Of a DNA stretch of 59,239 nt, positions 50,327 through 58,489 are shown piece after piece; position 1 is the first letter of the stretch; every line of letters begins with the position of its first letter. This DNA comes from Devosia insulae DS-56. GTDB lineage: Bacteria > Pseudomonadota > Alphaproteobacteria > Rhizobiales > Devosiaceae. The position numbers were made by a program, and so were the translations under genes. The stretch covers positions 1 to 59,239 of the forward strand of contig NZ_LAJE02000167.1 of the NCBI RefSeq assembly GCF_000970465.2, in the 5' to 3' direction. A model generated the notes under the pieces. It saw nothing but the letters and a program-made list of their open reading frames with translations. It made no database searches and had not been told where the DNA came from.

Positions 50327-50356
50327 CAGCTCCGGCGCCGCAACGCGCCGGAGCTG
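50327..50356 (+). other. Stable hairpin between binding protein and protein A genes
   Basis: CAGCTCCGGCGC and GCGCCGGAGCTG form a perfect 12-bp stem with a 6-base loop. As at 39968 in the opp operon, it follows a binding-protein gene and lacks a U-tract, so it probably sets unequal expression. Confidence 0.7.
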
Positions 50357-50385
50357 TCCACATCTGCATCTATGGAGACTGCCCG

Positions 50386-51015
50386 GTGAAGGACATCGGC
50401 TATGTCTGCTCGGGCGATGGAGGTCAGGTCACGACCTTCGACGACTACCGGGCCTATATCGACGACATGATCTACGTGATGGAGCTCGACCGGGTCGACC
50501 TCCAGCAGTATCGCGCCATCGTCATCCCGGATTTCTCCAACCAGGAAGTGCTGGCGAGGCACGCCGGCAAGTTCGACGATTACCTCGCCAAGGGCGGCTT
50601 CCTCATTGCGTTCGAGCCCAGCCGGCTCGACCAATGGCTCACCATTGTCGACGTGCCGTGGTTCGAGCGCGGCACCAAGGACTGGAAATGGTGGATGAAG
50701 CCGGGCGGGCGGCTCGAGGTCTACCAGCCCGAGCCGAAGCACCCGATGGCCGAGGCCATCCCGGTGGCCGACATGTCGTGGCACTTCTTCGGCGCCTACC
50801 GGTTTTTCCCCGGTGCGCAGCCGATCCTCAACCTCGACAATGACGAGGGCTGCCTGATGTTCGACTACCGCCTGCCCGAAGGCGGCGGCCGGTTGATCTG
50901 CTCGACCATCGATCCTGTCGTGCATAGCGGGCGCCGCTTCATGCCGGCGACGACGCGCTTTCTGAACGGTTTCTTCCCCTGGCTGAAGGCGGAGGTGGCC
51001 CGTGAGCACGCCTGA
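50386..51015 (+). CDS. Protein A: unrecognised cytoplasmic protein of the ABC cluster
   Basis: This 209-residue protein has no signal peptide or membrane segment. The pattern of strands and helices suggests a class I glutamine-amidotransferase-like (flavodoxin-type) fold (RAIVIPDFSNQEVL, then YLAKGGFLIAFEPS), but no Cys stands at the nucleophile place. Conserved with the fusion at 53428 are WWMKPGGRLEVYQPEPKHP, SWHFFGAY, ILNLDNDE, GGGRLI and RFMPATTRFLNGFFPWL. GTG at 50386 is preceded by GGAG; the ATG upstream meets a stop at once. It overlaps protein B by 14 bases. Confidence 0.8.
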   Translation: MKDIGYVCSGDGGQVTTFDDYRAYIDDMIYVMELDRVDLQQYRAIVIPDFSNQEVLARHAGKFDDYLAKGGFLIAFEPSRLDQWLTIVDVPWFERGTKDWKWWMKPGGRLEVYQPEPKHPMAEAIPVADMSWHFFGAYRFFPGAQPILNLDNDEGCLMFDYRLPEGGGRLICSTIDPVVHSGRRFMPATTRFLNGFFPWLKAEVAREHA

Positions 51016-51643
51016 TCGCACCCGCAAGCTCCTCTACCTCCGCACCTGGGACGAATGGCGGCTCGACAATATCGCCAAGGCGCTGCCGTCGTACTGGCAG
51101 ACCACCTTCCAGCCGATGCATGGCATGACCGAGGTAAGGCTCGCCGACTATCACGTGCTGTACTTCCCCAGCGCGCACGACCAGCTGTTCATGCTGACCC
51201 AGACGCAGCGGGTGCTCGACTATCTCGCCGGCGGCGGCAACCTGATCATCAACGGCACCTTGGCACGGCCGTGGCTGCCGTTCCTCAAGCCCTTCCAGGC
51301 GGTGCCGCCGCGGCCCTACCTCAACCTGATGATCCGCCCGCACACGCCGGGCAAGTATTTCGGCCGCATGGATTACGAGACCTATCACCGGCATGACGGC
51401 ATCCTCGGGCAATATGCCCGCGGCTGGTCCGAGCCGCCTGAGGGCGCGCAGCTCCTGTCGATGATCGGGGCCGAGGACGACCTCCACCCGGTCGACTGGG
51501 TGTGGCGCTATCCCGGCGGCGGCAATGTGTTCGTCCACAATGGCGACTGCATCCACTGGTTCAAAAGCGCCCCCAACGACAAGCCCAACCTGATGCTCGA
51601 TATCCTCGAGGCGATCATCGAGAGGCCCGAGGTGGAGCGATGA
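51002..51643 (+). CDS. Protein B: unrecognised cytoplasmic protein of the ABC cluster
   Basis: This 213-residue protein also looks like an amidotransferase/ThuA-type fold (DYHVLYFPSAHDQLFMLTQT, then YLAGGGNLIINGTLARPWLP). Signatures shared with the C-terminal half of the fusion at 53428 are AVPPRPYLNL, GILGQYARGWSEPPEGAQ, VDWVWRYP and VFVHNGDC. No signal peptide. It starts at GTG 51002 within the end of protein A and overlaps the permease gene by four bases. The enzymatic role is unknown. Confidence 0.8.
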   Translation: MSTPDRTRKLLYLRTWDEWRLDNIAKALPSYWQTTFQPMHGMTEVRLADYHVLYFPSAHDQLFMLTQTQRVLDYLAGGGNLIINGTLARPWLPFLKPFQAVPPRPYLNLMIRPHTPGKYFGRMDYETYHRHDGILGQYARGWSEPPEGAQLLSMIGAEDDLHPVDWVWRYPGGGNVFVHNGDCIHWFKSAPNDKPNLMLDILEAIIERPEVER

Positions 51644-52695
51644 GCGCCGAAACCCTGCCGGCGGCGAGCCTGCGCAGCAACGCAGTGCCCGTCACTGCCG
51701 GCCTCGCGCTGGTATTGCTGCTGGTGATGACCTGGTCGGTGACCATCGGGCGCTACGACATCAACATGCTCGATGTCTGGATGATCCTCATCCACAACAT
51801 CGTGCCGTTTGCCGATCCGCCCTGGACCGAGGTCGAGGCCAATGTGGTCGAGCTGATCCGCCTGCCGCGCATCCTTGCCGCCGTGGTGATCGGGGCAGGG
51901 CTCGCGGTCTCCGGCACGGCGCTGCAGGGGATGTTCCGCAATCCGCTGGTCGATCCGGGGATTATCGGGGTCACCTCCGGCGCGGCGTTCGGCGGCACGC
52001 TGGCGATTCTCCTCGTCGGCGGCGGCTATGTGGCGCTCGGCTCGGGCTTCGCCATTGGTCTTGCCAGCCTGTTCGTGGTGCGCCTCCTCGCCAGCATGAA
52101 GGGCCGCACCTCGGTGCTGACGCTGGTGCTGGCCGGGGTGATCGTTTCGGCGTTTTTCGAGGCGGCGATTTCGATCATCAAGCTGCTGTCCGATCCGCAG
52201 GAGAAGCTGCCGGCCATCACCTACTGGCTGATGGGCAGCATCGCTTCGACCAACTATTCCGACCTGCTGCTGCTGTGCCTCGCCGTGCTGCCAGCGATGG
52301 CGGTGATCTACCTGCTGCGCTTCCAGCTCAACATTCTGTCGCTGGGCGAAGACAAAGCCCGGGCGCTGGGCTCGCCCATCGAGCTGGTGCAGTGGCTGGT
52401 GCTGATCGCCGTCTCGGTGATTTCGGCCGCGGTGGTCGCGACCTCAGGCATTGTCGGCTGGGTCGGCCTCGTGATCCCGCATGTCGGCCGCGCCATCGTC
52501 GGGGCCGAGCATCGCCGGCTGCTGCCGGTCTCGGCGCTCTTGGGCGCTATCTACATGCTGCTGGTCGACGACCTGGCCCGCACGCTCACCACATCGGAAA
52601 TCCCGATCGGCATCATCACGGCGCTGATCGGCGTGCCGGTCTTCGCCATCATTTTGAAGCGCCTGCAGACGTCGAGTGGCTGGACCAATGATTGA
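51640..52695 (+). CDS. FecCD-family ABC transporter permease
   Basis: This 351-residue permease has about nine or ten membrane segments of the BtuC/FecCD type. The typical LIRLPRILAAVVIGAGLAVS is followed by GTALQGMFRNPLVDPGIIGV, LGEDKARALGSPIELVQW (ATPase contact) and GIVGWVGLVIPHVGRAIVG. It would import the ligand of the 49181 binding protein. Overlaps both neighbours (four and eight bases). Confidence 0.93.
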   Translation: MSAETLPAASLRSNAVPVTAGLALVLLLVMTWSVTIGRYDINMLDVWMILIHNIVPFADPPWTEVEANVVELIRLPRILAAVVIGAGLAVSGTALQGMFRNPLVDPGIIGVTSGAAFGGTLAILLVGGGYVALGSGFAIGLASLFVVRLLASMKGRTSVLTLVLAGVIVSAFFEAAISIIKLLSDPQEKLPAITYWLMGSIASTNYSDLLLLCLAVLPAMAVIYLLRFQLNILSLGEDKARALGSPIELVQWLVLIAVSVISAAVVATSGIVGWVGLVIPHVGRAIVGAEHRRLLPVSALLGAIYMLLVDDLARTLTTSEIPIGIITALIGVPVFAIILKRLQTSSGWTND

Positions 52696-53431
52696 GCTCA
52701 CCAATCTGGGCGTCAGCCTCTCCGGCACGACCATCCTCAAGGGCTATTCGCTCAAGGTCGCCAAAGGCAGCGTGCTGGCGATCCTCGGGGCGAACGGGGT
52801 GGGCAAGACCACCCTGCTGCATACGGTCATGGGCCTCAGGAGACCGACCGAGGGCGCGGTACGGGTCGACGGCAAGCTCGGCTTCGTGCCGCAGCTGTTC
52901 CAGGCCGCCTTCTCTTACTCGGTGATCGACATGGTGCTGATGGGACGGGCCCGGCGGATCGGGCTGTTCGGCTCGCCTTCGGCTGTCGACTACCGGGTAG
53001 CGCGCGATTACCTGAGCCGCATGGGGGTGCTCGAGCTCGAAAACCGCGCTTTCAACACGCTGAGCGGCGGGCAGCGGCAACTGGTGGTGATCGCGCAGGC
53101 GCTCTGCTCGGAATGCGATGTGCTGGTGCTCGACGAGCCGTGCTCGGCGCTCGACTACAAGAACCAGTCGATCGTGATGCAGAGCCTCAAACGGCTCAAC
53201 AGCGAGACCGGCGTTACCATCGTCTTCACCACCCACGCGCCGCAGCACGGGCTGGAAGTGGCGAGCGAGGTGCTGCTGATGAATGGCGATGGCAGCTATC
53301 GCCACGGCCCCACCGAGGCGACGCTGACTGCTGGCCATCTCACCCAGCTTTACGGCGTTCCCGTCGACAAGGCGGAGTTCGTCGGCAGCAGCGTCTTTAC
53401 CTTCGCACCGCGCTTCATCGAGGCTTCATGA
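52688..53431 (+). CDS. ABC transporter ATP-binding protein (FecE/BtuD type)
   Basis: This 247-residue ATPase has Walker A GANGVGKTT, signature LSGGQRQLVVIAQAL, Walker B VLVLDEPCSALDYKN and the switch His in FTTHAPQH. The ATG at 52688 (MIELTNLGVSL) gives the usual N-terminus. It pairs with the upstream FecCD permease and overlaps the fusion gene by four bases. Confidence 0.94.
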   Translation: MIELTNLGVSLSGTTILKGYSLKVAKGSVLAILGANGVGKTTLLHTVMGLRRPTEGAVRVDGKLGFVPQLFQAAFSYSVIDMVLMGRARRIGLFGSPSAVDYRVARDYLSRMGVLELENRAFNTLSGGQRQLVVIAQALCSECDVLVLDEPCSALDYKNQSIVMQSLKRLNSETGVTIVFTTHAPQHGLEVASEVLLMNGDGSYRHGPTEATLTAGHLTQLYGVPVDKAEFVGSSVFTFAPRFIEAS

Positions 53432-54732
53432 GCAAACGCATCGCTTTCCTCACCTGGGGCAACGGCTCGCAGATCCGCAGCTTCCATGACTTCAACCACC
53501 TGCTCGACGACATGCTCTACCTGCGTGAGCTCGACCGGCACGATCTCAGCCAGTATGCGGCGGTAGTGGTTCCTGACGCGATGGACAGCGAAGCGGTGCG
53601 GGCCCACGCCGCGGCGCTCAACGCCTATGTGCGGCAGGGGGGCTTGCTTGTGGTGTTCGGCGGCGAGGACACGGCAGAGTGGATCGACGTGGTCGCGCTC
53701 GAGTGGAGGCCGATCCATGCGCGCGACTGGCTATGGTGGACCAAGCCGGGGACGAAGCTCGAGATCCATCAGCCTGAGCCCAGGCATCCAATCTGCGACA
53801 GCATTTCATTGCGCGACATGGGCTGGCACTGGTCGGGCGTCTTCGGCCTCCACCCGGCAGCGAAGAGCGCGCTCAACCTCGACGACGACAGCGCCAGCCT
53901 GTTCCTCGATTTCGACCAGTTGCCGGGCGGCGGGCGGCTGATCGTCACGACGCTGGATCCGCACGTCCATAATGGCGAGCGCTTCATGCCGGCCACCAAA
54001 CGCTTCCTCGAAGGTTTCTACCCCTGGCTCAACCGCGAGCTCGGCATCGTGCGCGAAAAGCGCGGCTTCACCGTCACCTACCTGCAATGCCTGCACCACG
54101 AGACCGAGTGGGAGCCTGAGACGCTCGCTCCAAGCCTCGCGCCGGTCGGCGGCGTGACGCGCTTCCTGCCGCTCTACGAGCTCAGCGCCGCGGCGCTCGC
54201 CGGCAGCGACATCCTCTACATCCCGAACAACCAGGACCAGTTCTTCCTGAGGGAGAGGCAGGAGGTGCTGCTCGGCTTTCTCGCCAGAGGCGGGCACCTC
54301 ATCATCAACTCCGAGCCGGCAATCGCCTGGCTGCCGTTCCTCGGCACTTTCGAAGCGGTGCCACCGCGCCCCTTCAGCAACATCAAGGTGCGGGTAAAGG
54401 ACGATCCGTTCGGGTTCTTTGCCAACATGGACGAGGGGTTCGACGGCTGGTGCGGGATTTTTGGGCAGTATGCCCGCGGCTGGACCCCGGCGCCGGCGGG
54501 CGCGGTATGGCTGACCGAGGTCGGCCCGGCCGACGATCCGAAGCCGGCCGACTGGCTGTGGCAATACCCGACCGACGACGGCAAGGGCGGCTGGGTGTTC
54601 ATGCATAACGGCGACAACATGGTGCGCTACCCCGACCATGGGCCGGCAGAAGCGGCGCTGGTCCGTGATATCTGCCTTGGACTGATGCGGCAGGTCAGCG
54701 GAGTGGTGCAGACGGTCGAGCGCGCGGCATGA
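53428..54732 (+). CDS. A-B fusion protein of the ABC cluster
   Basis: This 434-residue protein is a fusion of homologues of proteins A and B. Residues 1-205 match A (DDMLYLRELDRHDLSQYAAV, WWTKPGTKLEIHQPEPRHP, GGGRLIVTTLDPHVHNGERF, MPATKRFLEGFYPWL). Residues 215-430 match B (NQDQFFLRERQEVLLGFLAR, WLPFLGTFEAVPPRPFSN, GIFGQYARGW, VFMHNGDN). No signal peptide. The same A-then-B order as the split genes suggests that A and B work as a complex. ATGA overlaps with both neighbours. Confidence 0.83.
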   Translation: MSKRIAFLTWGNGSQIRSFHDFNHLLDDMLYLRELDRHDLSQYAAVVVPDAMDSEAVRAHAAALNAYVRQGGLLVVFGGEDTAEWIDVVALEWRPIHARDWLWWTKPGTKLEIHQPEPRHPICDSISLRDMGWHWSGVFGLHPAAKSALNLDDDSASLFLDFDQLPGGGRLIVTTLDPHVHNGERFMPATKRFLEGFYPWLNRELGIVREKRGFTVTYLQCLHHETEWEPETLAPSLAPVGGVTRFLPLYELSAAALAGSDILYIPNNQDQFFLRERQEVLLGFLARGGHLIINSEPAIAWLPFLGTFEAVPPRPFSNIKVRVKDDPFGFFANMDEGFDGWCGIFGQYARGWTPAPAGAVWLTEVGPADDPKPADWLWQYPTDDGKGGWVFMHNGDNMVRYPDHGPAEAALVRDICLGLMRQVSGVVQTVERAA

Positions 54733-55268
54733 AGCCGCTGGAGCCGGCCGTCGGCGATGCCACCGGCCTCAGGCAAGCCTTCCTCGATGCCATGTCGCGG
54801 GTGGCCTTCTCGGTCAGCGTGGTGACCACCGACGGTCCGGCCGGCCGCGACGGCGTCACGGTGACGGCGATGTCATCGGTTTCGCTCGATGCGCAGGGGC
54901 CGACGCTGCTGGTCAGCCTCCACAATGGCGGCCGGGCTGCCAAGGTGATCGCCCAGAATGGCAGTTTCTGTGTCAACGTGCTGGCCGACAGCCAGGCGCA
55001 TATTGCCGAGCTGTTCGCCGGACGGGTTGGGTCGCGGGATGCCTCGGCTTTCGCAGCACTCGCTATCGAGACATCGCCGAGCGGCTTGCCGGTGCTGAGA
55101 GACGCGATTGCCAGCTTCGAGTGCCGGGTGCGCAGCATCGTGCCGGTCGACCAGCATCTGGTGATCTTCGGCCTCGTTACGGCTGCTGCCACGCGATCGG
55201 AGGCGGCGCCACTGCTGCATCGGCGGCGGGCGTATTGGGCGTTGGGTGAGGGGGTTGGGCCACGATAG
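54729..55268 (+). CDS. Flavin reductase-domain protein
   Basis: This 179-residue protein of the flavin reductase-like (HpaC/RutF) group uses NAD(P)H to reduce FMN or FAD. Typical are FSVSVVTTDGPAGRDGVTVT, AMSSVSLDAQGPTLLVSLHN and NGSFCVNVLADSQAHIAELF. It overlaps the fusion gene by four bases and is the last gene of the operon. Reduced flavin could serve a partner mono-oxygenase or reduce an imported ferric chelate. Confidence 0.9.
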   Translation: MKPLEPAVGDATGLRQAFLDAMSRVAFSVSVVTTDGPAGRDGVTVTAMSSVSLDAQGPTLLVSLHNGGRAAKVIAQNGSFCVNVLADSQAHIAELFAGRVGSRDASAFAALAIETSPSGLPVLRDAIASFECRVRSIVPVDQHLVIFGLVTAAATRSEAAPLLHRRRAYWALGEGVGPR

Positions 55269-55297
55269 CTCGCTGGTCGCATTCGTCGTGCCACATC

Positions 55298-55437
55298 GCC
55301 CCCTCACCCCTCTGGGGAGAGGGCCGGGGTGAGGGGCGCCAAGCACGCTGAGCATGGGTGGTGGGTGGCGCCAACCCTTCATTTGGTGCGCTTGGCGCCC
55401 CTCACCCTAACCCTCTCCCCCAGAGGGGAGAGGGGAC
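55298..55437. repeat. Long inverted repeat, second copy of the 10248 family
   Basis: Arms of about 51 bases (55298-55348 and 55386-55437), again containing GGTGAGGGGCGCCAAGCAC and its complement, enclose a 37-base centre unlike that of the first copy. TGCCACATCGCC on the left is also shared. It lies between convergent flavin reductase and EAL genes and may help end both transcripts. Confidence 0.85.
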
Positions 55438-55439
55438 GC

Positions 55440-57782
55440 CTAGCTCGCCTTGCGCACCTGCAACCCGACAAACGTGCCGATCGGCGCCGGGTAACCGAAC
55501 AGAAAACCCTGCGCGGTGGCGCAGCCTTCGGCGCGGAGGAAGGCCAGTTCCTCGCGTCGCTCGACGCCCTCGGCGACCACCGGGGTGCCGAGATAGCGGC
55601 CGAGCTCGACGACGGCGTGAACAATCGCTGCCGATTGCGGGTTCCGGTCGAAGGTGCGGACGAATGACTGGTCGAGTTTGATGCGCGAGAACGGGAAGGC
55701 GCTGAGATGGGTCAGCGACGAGTGCCCGGTGCCGAAGTCGTCGATGGCGACCCGCACCCCGAGCCCTCGTACCTGCCGCAGCGTCGTCACCGCCCGCACC
55801 AGGTCTCGGACCAGTGCGGTTTCGGTCACCTCGATCTCCAGCCGCGCCGGACTGAGGCCCGTTTCGATCAGCACTTCGTGGATCAGCCGGGCGAAGGCCG
55901 GATTGTGGATCTGCGCGGCCGAGACGTTCACCGAAATGCTCAGTGGCACCCGCCAGCCGGCCGCCTCCGCGCAGGCGGTGCGCAGTACCCACTCGCCGAT
56001 CCCGAGGATCAGCCCGTTCTCCTCGGCAATGGGGATGAAGATGCCGGGCGGTACCTCGCCGCGCTCCGGATGGCGCCAGCGGATCAGCGCCTCGAAGCCG
56101 GTGACGTCGCCGGTGATGAGGTCCACCTGCGGCTGGTAGGCGAGGTCCAGTTGTCCGGCATCGGCGGCATTTGCCAGATCATTGGCGACCAGTCGCCGGT
56201 CACGCAGCTCGTCGTTCATCGTTGCTTCGAACAGGCGATAGGCGCCGCGCCCATCCTGCTTGGCCCGGTAGAGCGCCATGTCGGCGGCCGACATCAGCTG
56301 CTCAGCACTCTCGGCGTCGCCGGGGAAGGAGGCAATGCCGATCGAGGCAGAGATCGAGGCGTCGTCCGCGGTGTCGGCGACGTCGTGCGCAAACGCCTGC
56401 AGCAGGCGCTGCGCCACGCGGTTGGCGGCGTCGAGGTTTTCCGTGGCGTTGAGCACCACGGCGAACTCGTCGCCGCTCAACCGCGCCGGATAGCCGATCT
56501 CGGCCACCTCGCGCTGCAGGATCAGCCCGACCCGGCGCAGGAGGGCGTCGCCGGCCGCATGGCCGTAGAGGTCGTTCACTTCCTTGAACTTGTCGAGGTC
56601 GAGACACAGCACGCTGCAGCTCTGCCCATCGCTGCGGGCGCGGTCGATGGTTTCATTGAGCCGCCGGCCGAAACTCACCCGGTTGGGCAGCCCGGTCAGC
56701 GCATCGTGATGGGCGAGGAAGCGGATATGCTCCTCGGCCTGCTTGCGGGTGGATACGTCGCGGATGGCGATGGCCCGCTGTCGCACGCCCTGGAATTCGA
56801 TCTCGTGCGCCACCGCCTCGACCGGGATGTCGCCGCCGGCAACCCGCAGCCGCCCTTCGATGGTGGCGTTGGGCGAGCGCTCGAGCGCGCCACAGGCCTC
56901 GGCGTCGAGAAACCCGAGCAGTGGCTGACCGCTGGCATCGGCCTCGGAGCCGACCAGTTGGCGGAAGCTGCGATTGGTGGCGCTGATGATCCCCTGCCGG
57001 ACGATGACGATGCCCTCGACGGCGGCGTCGGCCAGCTCGCGCATCCGTACGCTTTCGGCGCTGTGGCGCCGATCCCTGAGGTCGAGCAGGGTGCCGCCCA
57101 TGGCGAGGCCGAGGATGATGGTCGAGGCGAGCGACAGCACCAGCCAGAGCCAGGTCGGCGTGCCCTCGGCAACGATCGCATAGCAGTCGGCGAAGCCGGC
57201 CGCCCCCATGGCGGTGAAGTGCATGGCGCAGATGGCGAGCGTCAGCAGGATCGGCGCACCGACGCGGCCGCGCAGCGTCGAGGCGCGGGCGAGCCACAGG
57301 GCGGCGGCGCCCAGCGCCATGCCGGTCAGGATCGACAGCGCGACCAGGTTGCCGTCCCAGACGATGCTGCCGCCGACGATCACTGCCGCCATGCCGGTAT
57401 AGTGCATGACGGAGATGCCGAGCCCGACCACACCGCCAGCAAGAATCGAGTCGCCGGTCGAGGTGCCGATGGTGGCAAACCACAGCCCGCCGCCGACAAT
57501 GGCGATGGCCAGCGACAGCGAGGCCAGCGTCGTCGGCAGGTCGTAGCCAACGGCAACCCCGGGGTGAAACGCCAGCATCGCGACGAAATGGGTGGCCCAG
57601 ATGCCGAAACCGACTGAGACCGCGGCAACGCCCAGCCATACCAGCTGCAATCTGCCGGTCGTCCGTCGGGCGTGATGCAGCAGCGAAATCCCGGCGAAGG
57701 ACGACAGCGCGCACAGCAACGCCGCCACGGCGACCAGCGCCAGGTCGTGGTTGTGCAGTAATGTGTCGATGACGACCTGCAA
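55440..57782 (-). CDS. MHYT-GGDEF-EAL cyclic-di-GMP protein
   Basis: This 780-residue membrane protein has an N-terminal MHYT sensor of about seven segments (residues 1-245) with THFVAMLAF, VMHYTGMAAV and AMHFTAMGAA; the His and Met residues may bind copper or sense gas. A PAS-like region follows (265-345). The GGDEF domain (350-505) has its active site as SGDEF (near 437-441), a variant also found in active cyclases. The EAL domain (525-775) has FEALIRW, DDFGTGHSSL and AEGVE, so phosphodiesterase activity is likely. Confidence 0.93.
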   Translation of the reverse strand: MQVVIDTLLHNHDLALVAVAALLCALSSFAGISLLHHARRTTGRLQLVWLGVAAVSVGFGIWATHFVAMLAFHPGVAVGYDLPTTLASLSLAIAIVGGGLWFATIGTSTGDSILAGGVVGLGISVMHYTGMAAVIVGGSIVWDGNLVALSILTGMALGAAALWLARASTLRGRVGAPILLTLAICAMHFTAMGAAGFADCYAIVAEGTPTWLWLVLSLASTIILGLAMGGTLLDLRDRRHSAESVRMRELADAAVEGIVIVRQGIISATNRSFRQLVGSEADASGQPLLGFLDAEACGALERSPNATIEGRLRVAGGDIPVEAVAHEIEFQGVRQRAIAIRDVSTRKQAEEHIRFLAHHDALTGLPNRVSFGRRLNETIDRARSDGQSCSVLCLDLDKFKEVNDLYGHAAGDALLRRVGLILQREVAEIGYPARLSGDEFAVVLNATENLDAANRVAQRLLQAFAHDVADTADDASISASIGIASFPGDAESAEQLMSAADMALYRAKQDGRGAYRLFEATMNDELRDRRLVANDLANAADAGQLDLAYQPQVDLITGDVTGFEALIRWRHPERGEVPPGIFIPIAEENGLILGIGEWVLRTACAEAAGWRVPLSISVNVSAAQIHNPAFARLIHEVLIETGLSPARLEIEVTETALVRDLVRAVTTLRQVRGLGVRVAIDDFGTGHSSLTHLSAFPFSRIKLDQSFVRTFDRNPQSAAIVHAVVELGRYLGTPVVAEGVERREELAFLRAEGCATAQGFLFGYPAPIGTFVGLQVRKAS

Positions 57783-58083
57783 GACGCCCCCGGATACTTC
57801 AACATCGGCGATAGTTCGCGTCGCCGATGAACAGACGATTACCCGCTACTGCGAACGACGATCGGCTTGTCGGGTGGGTGAATCAGCCGTCTGGTGCACT
57901 GCTGGTAGAACTGCGTAGGCGTCGGGCAGGCCGCGGCAGTGGGCGGGGGCTGAAATGCCCCAGGCCCTTGATTCGTCGCGCTTTCCAACCGGAAAACTCT
58001 GCAACTTCTGCCGAAAACGCTGCTGAAGCGATGGAACGACAAGCCGGCCGGCAAGTTTTCCTGAAGGGCTTGCAGGAGCAGTT
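57783..58083. other. 301-base gap with a repeat copy
   Basis: No gene was found between the divergent EAL-protein and small-protein genes. The right half holds the third copy of the 45-base repeat (57978-58020) and a partial echo of its end (AGTTTTCCTGAAG, near 58052). Promoters for both genes must be here, but none was assigned. Confidence 0.5.
57978..58020. repeat. Dispersed 45-base repeat, copy 3
   Basis: GCGCTTTCCAACCGG then AAAACTCTGCAACTTCTGCC, more diverged than the copies at 34091 and 50276. It is preceded by TGATTCGTC, like the TGATTTGGTC before copy 2. Confidence 0.7.
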
Positions 58084-58320
58084 ATGACGCAGCGCACGTT
58101 TGGGCCGGAGAAGCGCGACGGCCGATGGTATTTCTACGCCTATCTCGATGGACAGCAGGTCGAGTGGGGTCCGTATTCGAGCGAGGAGTTCGCCAAAGGG
58201 GCCAAGGACGCGATCGAGCGCCGGCTCTCGGAGGAGGATCAGGCGAGCGCACCGCAACCGGCGGTGGCTCCGGCTGCGGATGAGCCGGAAGAGCAGGATG
58301 CTCCGGCCGAAGGTAAGTAG
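58084..58320 (+). CDS. Small hypothetical protein
   Basis: This 78-residue protein was not recognised. Residues 1-50 are a compact aromatic region (RDGRWYFYAYLDGQQVEWGP, then YSSEEFAKGAKDAI), followed by a disordered Ala/Pro/Glu tail. The GPYSSEEF stretch loosely recalls GYF-type folds (GPY...). AGGAG lies seven bases before the ATG. It stands alone, followed by a C/G-run palindrome. Confidence 0.65.
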   Translation: MTQRTFGPEKRDGRWYFYAYLDGQQVEWGPYSSEEFAKGAKDAIERRLSEEDQASAPQPAVAPAADEPEEQDAPAEGK

Positions 58321-58349
58321 CCCCACAGCCGGTGGTTGACTGACCCCCA

Positions 58350-58437
58350 CCCTTGATCCCTCCCCCTAAACAAGGGGAGGGAGACGCTTCCTGAGATGTC
58401 AGTGTTCTGGTCTCCCTCCTCATGTTCAGGGGGAGGG
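58350..58437. repeat. C/G-run inverted repeat
   Basis: Arms TCCCTCCCCCTAAACAAGGG... and ...CCTCATGTTCAGGGGGAGGG are inverted near-copies over about 28 bases. They resemble the elements within ureF and at 46360. Lies between convergent genes. Confidence 0.7.
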
Positions 58438-58489
58438 GACAGCCCGCACCGCAATTGCGGTCAACGCGCCCGTGAAGCAATCCGGCCGA

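Noticed and set aside
55707-57617. A 636-codon plus-strand frame across the GGDEF-EAL gene
   Set aside because: The opposite strand carries clear MHYT, GGDEF and EAL motifs; this frame has none.
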